Of a DNA stretch of 5,162 nt, positions 1-5,162 are shown piece after piece. Origin of the DNA: Gammaproteobacteria bacterium. GTDB taxonomy: Bacteria > Pseudomonadota > Gammaproteobacteria > GRL18. Within the stretch, counting starts at the first letter, position 1. Every line of letters begins with the position of its first letter. Under the pieces are notes generated by a model, which was not told where the DNA came from, ran no database searches, and was given only the letters and a program-made list of their open reading frames with translations. The stretch lies in the NCBI GenBank assembly GCA_023144715.1, contig JAGLFC010000102.1:1-5162 (forward strand). The letters are read 5' to 3'. The translations under genes and the position numbers were made by a program.

Positions 1-1198
1 GAGTTTTAAAAGTGCAAAAGAAAGTTTAAGCCATGATTTAGCAGAAATCAAAGTGGCTGGTTTGTGGAAAAATGAGCGTATTATTGCCTCTGATCAAAAA
101 AATGACATAACCCTAGCCGATGGTCGTGAAGTCATTAATATGTGTGCTAATAATTACCTAGGGCTTGCCAATAACCCAGATATTATTCAGGCTGCTAAAG
201 ATAGTTATAATCAGTGGGGATTTGGACTGTCTTCTGTGCGTTTTATTTGTGGCACCCAGACTATTCATAAAACATTAGAAGATAAGGTCAGTAAATTTCT
301 AGGTATGGAAAATACCATTTTATATGCCGCTTGTTTTGATGCCAATACAGGATTGTTTGAAACAATTCTAACGAAAGAAGATGCTATTATTTCAGATGAA
401 CTCAATCATGCTTCTATTATTGATGGCGTGCGTTTATGTAAAGCGGCTCGTTATCGTTATAAAAATAATAATATGACTGATTTAGAAGATAAACTAAAAG
501 AAGCCAAAGCCTCTGGCGCACGACGTATTTTAATTACCACGGATGGTGTATTTTCTATGGATGGCACTATTGCTCAACTTGACAAAATTTGTGATTTAGC
601 GGATCAATACGATGCAATTGTACATCATGATGACTGCCATGCAGTGGGTTTTATGGGCAAAACAGGACGTGGCATACACGAATATCATAATGTGATGGAT
701 CGTGTTGATATTATTACAGGGACATTTGGTAAAGCACTCGGGGGTGCTTCAGGTGGTTATACCTCGGGTCGTCAAGAAATTATAGACATGTTACGCCAAC
801 GTTCTCGCCCTTATTTATTTTCTAATACACTGGCACCTGCCATCTGTGCAGCCACACTTAAAGTACTTGAAAAACTCACTCAATCCACTGAGTTACGTGA
901 TCGTTTAGCAAAAAATACTCAGTATTTTCGTGCTGGAATGAAAGAAGCAGGTTTTGATATTGCTCAAGGGGATCATCCTATTGTTCCTGTTATGCTTGGT
1001 GATGCTGTATTAGCACAAACCATGTCACAAAAATTATTAGAACAAGGCATTTATGCCATTGGTTTCTTTTTTCCTGTTGTACCCAAAGGTAAAGCACGTA
1101 TCCGCACTCAAATTTCTGCCGCTCATACCAAAGAAGATTTGGACAAAGCCATTGTTGCCTTTGCTCGTATTTATAAGGAATTAACCTGTAATAATTGA
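1..1198 (+). CDS. kbl: Glycine C-acetyltransferase (2-amino-3-ketobutyrate CoA ligase), 5' end at window edge
   Basis: PLP-dependent cytosolic enzyme that cleaves 2-amino-3-ketobutyrate with CoA to glycine and acetyl-CoA, the second step of threonine breakdown after threonine dehydrogenase. It belongs to the alpha-oxoamine synthase group. The frame is open to the left edge. A GTG at 53 begins [10 protein letters not shown], but upstream codons read [17 protein letters not shown], which matches the N-terminal helix of E. coli Kbl, so 53 is an internal valine. The base at position 1 is G and would be the last base of an ATG just outside, giving about 399 residues against 398 in E. coli. On that numbering the PLP lysine is K245 in GTFGKALGG (codon 731-733). 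The cofactor-contact motif DDCHAVGF gives D211 and H214 (DDSHAVGF in E. coli), and S186 lies in FSMDG. The C-terminal [10 protein letters not shown] is intact. No tdh follows; it may lie upstream or elsewhere. The identification is very secure. Confidence 0.96.
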   Translation, partial: SFKSAKESLSHDLAEIKVAGLWKNERIIASDQKNDITLADGREVINMCANNYLGLANNPDIIQAAKDSYNQWGFGLSSVRFICGTQTIHKTLEDKVSKFLGMENTILYAACFDANTGLFETILTKEDAIISDELNHASIIDGVRLCKAARYRYKNNNMTDLEDKLKEAKASGARRILITTDGVFSMDGTIAQLDKICDLADQYDAIVHHDDCHAVGFMGKTGRGIHEYHNVMDRVDIITGTFGKALGGASGGYTSGRQEIIDMLRQRSRPYLFSNTLAPAICAATLKVLEKLTQSTELRDRLAKNTQYFRAGMKEAGFDIAQGDHPIVPVMLGDAVLAQTMSQKLLEQGIYAIGFFFPVVPKGKARIRTQISAAHTKEDLDKAIVAFARIYKELTCNN

Positions 1199-1242
1199 TT
1201 AAAACATCCATCCTCTACCTGCACTTTTTAAGGACTAGCATC

Positions 1243-1278
1243 TTATAGAAGAATTTAGGATAATATCTTTTTCTATAA
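1243..1278. repeat. AT-rich inverted repeat in the intergenic region
   Basis: TTATAGAA (1243-1250) and TTCTATAA (1271-1278) are exact reverse complements. The pairing continues inward with one G-U and two A-U pairs, giving an 11-pair arm around a 14-base loop. The right arm overlaps the TATAAT candidate at 1274-1279. It could be an operator-like palindrome or a weak hairpin. It has no GC core and no clear T-run after it, so it is not a convincing terminator for kbl. Confidence 0.35.
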
Positions 1279-1279
1279 T
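1274..1279 (+). promoter_or_regulatory. Candidate -10 element for the SH3-domain gene
   Basis: A perfect TATAAT hexamer lies 40 bases upstream of the ATG at 1320. The hexamer 17 bases upstream (GAATTT at 1251-1256) is a poor -35 match, so this is either a weak or activator-dependent sigma70 promoter or chance in AT-rich DNA. A separate promoter would fit the 121-base gap after kbl. Confidence 0.35.
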
Positions 1280-1308
1280 TATGCAATGCCCTTAATGTTT
1301 TATCTTCC

Positions 1309-1313
1309 AAGGA
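1309..1313 (+). promoter_or_regulatory. Ribosome binding site for the SH3-domain gene
   Basis: AAGGA lies six bases before the ATG at 1320. This is a good Shine-Dalgarno match at normal spacing. It supports the chosen start, which also opens directly into a signal peptide. Confidence 0.75.
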
Positions 1314-1319
1314 TTCAAT

Positions 1320-1994
1320 ATGAACATTTCTCCTAAAAACATCTTTATTTTTTTTCTAATTTTTTTATTTACAACGACAGCTTATGCAAATACCCAATAT
1401 GTGAGCGATGAACTCTTTATTAATATGCGTTCAGGCAAAGGCAATGGTTTTAAAATAACCAATATTATCAAGAGTGGTACTGAACTGACCATACTCAAAA
1501 AAGAGTCAGGTTATACCAAAGTAAGAACCCCTAATGGTCATGAAGGCTGGGTACTCAGTCGTTTTCTTATTAAGACACCTATTGCTAGAAAATTATTAGC
1601 TCAAGCACAATTAAGTGTAGTAGAAATGAAAGAAAAATATGAGCTAATGGCAACTGAACTCAATAGTATTACAATAGAACGTAACCTGTTAAGTAATTCT
1701 GAAAAACAACTATTGGATAATCAAGAAGTAATCAATATTGAGCTAGAAAAGCTCAAAAAAATTGCATCTCGTCCCATGCAATTAGAAAAGGAAAATGAAC
1801 AACTTAGAAATGATCTTGTTAAAATTGAATCCGAAAACAGCCTTATAAAACAAGAATATCAAGCACTTGAAGATAATAGTGATCATGAATGGTTTGTCGC
1901 TGGAGCAGGCGTATTATTTGGCGGAATGCTCCTTGGTTTAATATTACCCAAACTTCGATCAGGACAAAGAAAAGCGAACTGGAATCGTTTATAA
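1320..1994 (+). CDS. YgiM-like SH3 domain protein, exported and membrane anchored (TIGR04211 type)
   Basis: A 224-residue envelope protein. Residues 1-23 are a signal peptide with a Phe/Ile/Leu-rich core and likely cleavage at AYA|NT. Residues 26-84 form a bacterial SH3 (SH3b) domain, with the family opening QYVSDELFINMRSG and the closing GWVLSRFL. Residues about 92-186 are a charged Leu/Glu/Lys-rich coiled coil. Residues about 191-210 are a Gly/Leu-rich membrane helix (WFVAGAGVLFGGMLLGLILP), followed by a basic tail. This order is that of E. coli YgiM (206 residues), including the WF..GGGVL..GLLLGL..P anchor. By topology the SH3 and coiled coil should lie in the periplasm with the tail in the cytosol. 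SH3b domains often bind peptidoglycan or cell-wall peptides, but the role of this family is not settled. It appears monocistronic: a good ribosome binding site sits upstream and a terminator-like hairpin follows directly. Family assignment is firm; function is unknown. Confidence 0.9.
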   Translation: MNISPKNIFIFFLIFLFTTTAYANTQYVSDELFINMRSGKGNGFKITNIIKSGTELTILKKESGYTKVRTPNGHEGWVLSRFLIKTPIARKLLAQAQLSVVEMKEKYELMATELNSITIERNLLSNSEKQLLDNQEVINIELEKLKKIASRPMQLEKENEQLRNDLVKIESENSLIKQEYQALEDNSDHEWFVAGAGVLFGGMLLGLILPKLRSGQRKANWNRL

Positions 1995-2002
1995 ACAGAA
2001 CA

Positions 2003-2025
2003 AATGGCAATGAACCTTTGCCATT
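2003..2025. terminator. Bidirectional terminator between convergent genes
   Basis: AATGGCAA (2003-2010) pairs exactly with TTGCCATT (2018-2025) around a seven-base loop, in the 32-base gap between two stop codons. On the + strand it is followed by TATTATTTTA, and on the - strand by TTTGTTCTGTTTAT. Both are T-rich but interrupted. The location between tail-to-tail genes strongly suggests it ends both transcripts. The stem is short, so read-through is possible. Confidence 0.65.
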
Positions 2026-2026
2026 A

Positions 2027-2782
2027 TTATTTTATGATCTGGTCACTGTTTAGTTTTTTATGAATGGTTTCAGGGATATTAATCGCTTCTGAAAAATTAG
2101 TATTTTCAAATAAGGCATTTTTAAATTGAGTACCTTTGAGATCCGAACCTACAAGACTTGTATTGGTTAATTGAGTGCCATTAAGAATGGTGCCATGCAA
2201 AATAGTCTGTTTTAAGTTACTTTCTTCCAATGCTGCTCCTGTGAGATCTGACCCACTCAGATCAACATGGGATAAAATAGAATTGATCAGCACAGCACGC
2301 AACATTTTACTGTTTTTGATTTCACTGCCACTGAGATCGGTTTCTTCCATATTAATATCTTTCATCTGTGCATGATTAAAAAATGCGTGATGTGCAGTCG
2401 CATAGTTAATTTTTGTGCCAAACATAAATGACTTGGAAAAATTTGCATGATTGAGATTTGCACCATCAAATTGAGTATGAAATAAGTTACTTTCTTCTAA
2501 GCCAACATGTTTCATATTACAACCCGCAAAATTACTCCATTTAAGGCTGGCTTTTTTAAGACTCGCACCTTCAAGGTTGCAATCAATAAATTGAGCATTA
2601 TCCATATTTGCACCCTCTAAATTGACACCACGCAGATCAGCCTCAATAATCTTTTTTCCTGAAAAATCACAATGGCTTAAATCAGTAAATGGCATAGGAT
2701 GATCACACTGTCCTTTTTCCAATGCTATCGCATGTACCGAAACCATCCAGAAGATAAAAATGACAGCAATAAATTTTTTCAT
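2027..2782 (-). CDS. Exported pentapeptide-repeat protein
   Basis: A 251-residue protein. Residues 1-20 are a signal peptide (MKK, hydrophobic core FIAVIFIFWMV, cleavage after VHA or AIA). No lipobox is seen, so it should be a soluble periplasmic or secreted protein. From about residue 33 to 232 it is almost wholly tandem pentapeptides of the A(D/N)LXX type, such as EADLRGVNLEGANM and VDLSGSDLTGAAL. They predict a right-handed four-sided beta-helix of about ten coils. A short polar tail follows. The frame also opens at a TTG at 2812, touching the previous stop. The ATG at 2782 is preferred because the signal peptide starts there; its ribosome binding site (AAGTGA at 2788-2793) is weak. It is the last gene of the - strand group, 30 bases after the META gene. 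Characterised pentapeptide proteins include DNA mimics such as MfpA and Qnr, which are cytosolic; the exported form argues against that role. Function is unknown. Confidence 0.88.
   Translation of the reverse strand: MKKFIAVIFIFWMVSVHAIALEKGQCDHPMPFTDLSHCDFSGKKIIEADLRGVNLEGANMDNAQFIDCNLEGASLKKASLKWSNFAGCNMKHVGLEESNLFHTQFDGANLNHANFSKSFMFGTKINYATAHHAFFNHAQMKDINMEETDLSGSEIKNSKMLRAVLINSILSHVDLSGSDLTGAALEESNLKQTILHGTILNGTQLTNTSLVGSDLKGTQFKNALFENTNFSEAINIPETIHKKLNSDQIIK
2087..2686 (-). repeat. Array of about 40 tandem pentapeptide repeats
   Basis: This is the coding region for residues 33-232 of the exported pentapeptide protein. Numbering from the ATG at 2782, every fifth residue from 35 to 230 is Leu, Phe, Met or Ile (the inward-facing centre of the repeat), except Ala at 130. 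The residue two places before it is nearly always small: Ala, Ser, Thr, Cys or Val. The register never slips, so the predicted helix is about ten coils without a bulge or loop. The DNA repeats themselves are diverged, so this is old repetition rather than recent duplication. Confidence 0.88.
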
Positions 2783-2812
2783 AATAGTCACTTGTTTTGT
2801 TGTGATTTCCAA

Positions 2813-3550
2813 CTAAAAATAAAGAGCAATAAACTTAGCAAGCTTATATTGTTTATTATTTTTAGTCCCATATAATTCTAAACTTTCCCCTTTTATCTGA
2901 TAGCTATCCACTTGAGAAAGTAATTTTGTCATCATATTTTCCAATGCCTGAGCAGGACACATCATTTTTGTTGTTATGAGTGATTTAAAGGCAATTTTCT
3001 GTTCCGTGTAATCCATTGTACCCGAAAAACGATTACATCCTAAAAAACCTCTCACACTATTTTTTTGATGAATAACAAAATGAATATCGCGTACTTCTCC
3101 AGAGCTTTGGCTCATGGCATCACGCCAGAGTGTATTATTAGTGAGTGGTACTTCCTTTAATTCAACCAATTTCCAGTAAGTATTGTCTAAAGAGGACGGA
3201 GGTACAACACCGGAACATTTTTCCTGTTGATGGATACTCATAAATTGATCAACCATTAATACTTTTTCATCCTCTTCCCCTTCCATTTTAGGACGTCGAT
3301 CAAAATGAGCCTTTAGTTTCACAAAAAGAGATTCACCCATCTGATAGCGATTGTTAAGATAGGCTCTTTCTAATGCTTGATTATCCTTTTCCATTGCAAC
3401 AGGTAACCGTTTTTTGTTTTGACCACATTCCAAAAATAATCCTCTATCTGCATAATAAGAATACATACCTGTCATCTCTACAGATTCTATGGCGTATGCT
3501 GACTTCAACAATATGGTACATAAAATTATTAAAAAAGAAGCGTTACTCAT
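2813..3550 (-). CDS. Exported META (HslJ-like) domain protein with N-terminal NlpE-type OB region
   Basis: A 245-residue protein. Residues 1-20 are a signal peptide ending SAYA|IE. Cys11 is preceded by Leu, so it is not a lipobox. Residues about 26-112 (GMYSYYADRGLFLECG, then KRLPVAMEKDNQALERAYL and RRPKMEGEEDE) resemble the OB-fold region found in NlpE and in many META proteins. Residues about 124-240 are a META domain: YWKLVEL, the hallmark GCNRFSG at 171-177, TTKMMCPAQALE at 193-204, and the closing SYQIKGESLELYG. The mature protein has four cysteines, C42 and C112 in the first part and C172 and C198 in the second, so one disulfide per domain is plausible in the periplasm. Its start overlaps the cytochrome gene by 8 bases with no clear ribosome binding site, pointing to translational coupling. 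META domains occur in HslJ (linked to novobiocin resistance) and in secreted proteins, without known biochemistry. Domain calls are good; function is unknown. Confidence 0.87.
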   Translation of the reverse strand: MSNASFLIILCTILLKSAYAIESVEMTGMYSYYADRGLFLECGQNKKRLPVAMEKDNQALERAYLNNRYQMGESLFVKLKAHFDRRPKMEGEEDEKVLMVDQFMSIHQQEKCSGVVPPSSLDNTYWKLVELKEVPLTNNTLWRDAMSQSSGEVRDIHFVIHQKNSVRGFLGCNRFSGTMDYTEQKIAFKSLITTKMMCPAQALENMMTKLLSQVDSYQIKGESLELYGTKNNKQYKLAKFIALYF

Positions 3551-4271
3551 CTTGAGGCTTTTCTGATAGTATTTTTTTACCGCTGATCATAGAAGAAACC
3601 AGTCTATCCCCTTCTTTTACTTCTGCACGAATCACAGCGGCAATATGTATAAAAATAAGAAACATCAAAAAATAAGCCGTATATAAATGTATTTTACCAA
3701 AAGGGCCTTTAACCGCTTTCAGTGAAGCCATTTTTTCTTGATCAACACCGTCTTCTTTATAAGGCTTTATAGTCGCAGGATCAACCCCATCAGCGGCCAC
3801 ATAAGATGCCATTGCACCACCAAAGGGAGGATAATAAATATCTGTGCCTGCACGAATCAAACCACTGATCAGCATAATAATCAATAGCGTAAATAAAAGT
3901 GTAACGGCTAGTTTCCCCACAGGATTATGACCCATAAATTGTTGTACATTCCCTGTTTTTATAGAATCATGATAGCTTTTCAAGCTCTGCATAAACCCTT
4001 TTCTGGGAAGAAAAGCACTAAAACGTGCTGAGGCTGGGCCAATAAAGCCAAAAATCAAACGAATAATAAGATTAGTCGCAAAGATATAACCAATCATCAC
4101 ATGCAATTCTTTTAAACCAATTTTTGCTTCAAAGCTCACAATACCCAACTCTTTTTTATAGAGCATGATTAAGCCTACAAAAATAAGAGACAGAATAGTC
4201 AACGCATTAATCCAATGAAATACACGGACTGAGACACTCCAAGTATTATAACTTTTGTATGATAGTGACAT
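3543..4271 (-). CDS. Cytochrome b561 / Ni,Fe-hydrogenase-type b cytochrome, diheme membrane protein
   Basis: A 242-residue inner-membrane electron carrier of the bacterial cytochrome b561 superfamily. Such proteins carry electrons between quinol and a periplasmic partner. Four membrane helices are seen at about 17-38, 56-76, 118-140 and 193-215. Candidate heme ligands are H19 in helix 1 (RVFHWIN), H57 in helix 2 (LKELHVMIGY), and H195 and H209 in helix 4, fourteen residues apart, as expected for two b hemes. The family signature GHNPVGKLAV (114-123) precedes helix 3. The loop between helices 3 and 4 is long, about 52 residues with GTDIYYPPFGG, and should face the periplasm. The start is supported by AAGGA six bases before the ATG. 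It lies 22 bases after the TRAP permease stop and overlaps the META gene. No hydrogenase, cytochrome c or oxidoreductase is in the window, so its redox partner is unknown. Family is secure; exact role is not. Confidence 0.9.
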   Translation of the reverse strand: MSLSYKSYNTWSVSVRVFHWINALTILSLIFVGLIMLYKKELGIVSFEAKIGLKELHVMIGYIFATNLIIRLIFGFIGPASARFSAFLPRKGFMQSLKSYHDSIKTGNVQQFMGHNPVGKLAVTLLFTLLIIMLISGLIRAGTDIYYPPFGGAMASYVAADGVDPATIKPYKEDGVDQEKMASLKAVKGPFGKIHLYTAYFLMFLIFIHIAAVIRAEVKEGDRLVSSMISGKKILSEKPQDE

Positions 4272-4277
4272 AATATA

Positions 4278-4282
4278 TCCTT
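4278..4282 (-). promoter_or_regulatory. Ribosome binding site for the cytochrome b561 gene
   Basis: Read on the - strand this is AAGGA, within AAAAAGGATATATT, six bases before the ATG at 4271. It is the clearest ribosome binding site in the - strand group. It lies in the 22-base gap after the TRAP permease stop, which leaves little room for a separate promoter. Confidence 0.75.
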
Positions 4283-4293
4283 TTTATTGGAAA

Positions 4294-5162
4294 TTATTGA
4301 AAAACAACACTGGGCAACCAAGTAGCGATCTGTGGCCAATATGCAAGAGCCATGATCATGACTAATTGAATCAAAATAAAAGGAATAATTCCCTTATAAA
4401 TATCAATCGTTTTAACAGAATCAGGGGCAACCCCCCGCAAATAAAAAAGAGCAAATCCAAAAGGGGGTGTCAAAAAAGAGGTTTGTAGATTAATGGCAAT
4501 CATAATGCCTAACCAAACAGGATCAACGCCCATAGTAAGCAAGATAGGAGCGACAATAGGCACCACCACAAAGGTGATTTCAATAAAATCTAAAATAAAA
4601 CCTAAGAAGAACATGACCAGCATCACCACTAATACAGGACCAAATGCACCTTCTGGTAACATACTGGTGAACCAACCACCTGATTCTTTATCTGCCAAGC
4701 CCAATAAAAATTCTTCAATGACTTCATCACCGCCAAAACCTCTAAAAACCAAAGAAAAAATAGCCGCACCAATAAAAATAAAAAAGATCATACTGGTGAC
4801 TTGAGTGGTCGAATAAACCACTTCTTTAAGAATATTGATATTAAGTGTTTTCTTACTTAGAGCAATCATTAATGCACCGATTGCACCGACTGCTGCGGCT
4901 TCTGTCGGTGTTGCTGCACCTGTGAGTATCGATCCTAAAACAGAAATAATCAGTAATAAGGGAGGCATAAGGACTTTAATAACATTGAACCATATTGATC
5001 CCGTTTGTGTGGTACGATCAGTGTTAAAATCAGGAATGAGATCACGGCGATAAAAACCGACCAGCATAATGTAAAGAATATAAAAAAAGACTAATAATAA
5101 GCCCGGAATAATAGCCCCCACAAATAAATCACCCACTGATAAGGTTTCAGGTGCAAAAATAC
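4294..5162 (-). CDS. TRAP transporter large permease subunit (DctM family), N-terminal part outside the window
   Basis: Integral membrane subunit of a tripartite ATP-independent periplasmic transporter, which uses ion gradients to import organic acids or related solutes delivered by a periplasmic binding protein. About 288 C-terminal residues are visible. The reading frame runs off the right edge (IFAPETLS precedes the GTG at 5136, which is an internal valine). Family length is roughly 430-460, so about the first third is missing. Counting that valine as 1, hallmarks are GAATPTEAAAVGAIGAL at 73-89, GFILDFIEITFVVVPIVAPI at 179-198 and LQTSFLTPPFGFALFYLRG at 217-235. These are separated by hydrophobic helices; the last helix is about 250-268. 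The LQTSFLTPPFGFALFYLRG form resembles the mannitol/chloroaromatic-type branch, a label that does not fix the substrate. The small permease and binding protein should lie to the right. It is the first visible gene of the - strand operon. Substrate is unknown. Confidence 0.94.
   Translation of the reverse strand, partial: IFAPETLSVGDLFVGAIIPGLLLVFFYILYIMLVGFYRRDLIPDFNTDRTTQTGSIWFNVIKVLMPPLLLIISVLGSILTGAATPTEAAAVGAIGALMIALSKKTLNINILKEVVYSTTQVTSMIFFIFIGAAIFSLVFRGFGGDEVIEEFLLGLADKESGGWFTSMLPEGAFGPVLVVMLVMFFLGFILDFIEITFVVVPIVAPILLTMGVDPVWLGIMIAINLQTSFLTPPFGFALFYLRGVAPDSVKTIDIYKGIIPFILIQLVMIMALAYWPQIATWLPSVVFQ

Noticed and set aside
990..1211. Open frame of 73 codons on the - strand
   Set aside because: It runs antisense through the conserved C-terminal end of kbl. 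Its composition does not resemble a protein family and it has no support beyond being open.
1199..1319. A small RNA or small protein gene in the gap after kbl
   Set aside because: No tRNA-like fold, no GC-rich stem with a T-run, and no open frame with a ribosome binding site could be seen. Only the -10 candidate and inverted repeat stand out.
2245..2263. Perfect inverted repeat GATCTGA-CCCAC-TCAGATC
   Set aside because: It lies inside the pentapeptide gene and follows from the coding of the repeated residues DLSGSDL, with two near-identical Asp-Leu codon pairs. No independent function is needed to explain it.
2783..2800. TCAC/GTGA pairing in the gap between META and pentapeptide genes as a terminator
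   Set aside because: The stem has only four pairs and no T-run, so it would not stop transcription.
2783..2812. TTG at 2812 as the start of the pentapeptide protein
   Set aside because: It would add ten polar residues before a signal peptide that begins naturally at the ATG at 2782. Spacing to a ribosome binding site is no better.
4493..4804. Open frame of 103 codons on the + strand
   Set aside because: It is antisense to conserved TRAP permease motifs, is rich in Thr, Lys, Ile and Pro with no recognisable domain, and is explained by the codon pattern of the real gene.

Overview
The window is AT-rich bacterial DNA, densely packed with genes. The likely source is a gammaproteobacterium: the threonine-catabolism enzyme aligns closely with E. 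coli Kbl as I remember it, and the second gene has the YgiM/TIGR04211 layout (signal peptide, SH3b, coiled coil, C-terminal membrane anchor) that is characteristic of that class. I cannot name a genus. No mobile element, tRNA, rRNA or CRISPR array is visible, and no gene-free stretch exceeds about 120 bases.

The left third is read on the + strand. It holds kbl (glycine C-acetyltransferase), whose 5' end is cut by the window edge by what looks like only two bases. After a 121-base gap comes a YgiM-like membrane-anchored SH3 protein. The gap contains a consensus-like -10 hexamer that overlaps an AT-rich inverted repeat, so this gene probably has its own promoter.

The two gene sets meet tail to tail at about 1995-2026. 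A compact hairpin there probably acts as a terminator in both directions.

The right two thirds are read on the - strand and look like one operon. In order of transcription it runs: the C-terminal two thirds of a TRAP transporter large permease (DctM family, entering from the right edge), a cytochrome b561-type membrane diheme protein, an exported protein joining an NlpE-like OB region to a META/HslJ domain, and an exported pentapeptide-repeat protein. Spacings are 22 bases, an 8-base overlap and 30 bases. All four products act in or across the inner membrane or in the periplasm. Nothing shows that they work as one system. The first two are ordinary families in an unusual order, and the last two have no known biochemical function.

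The items most worth a second look are the pentapeptide protein, whose five-residue register runs unbroken for about 40 repeats, and the conservation of its linkage to the META and cytochrome genes. I see no convincing evidence of a wholly new system.
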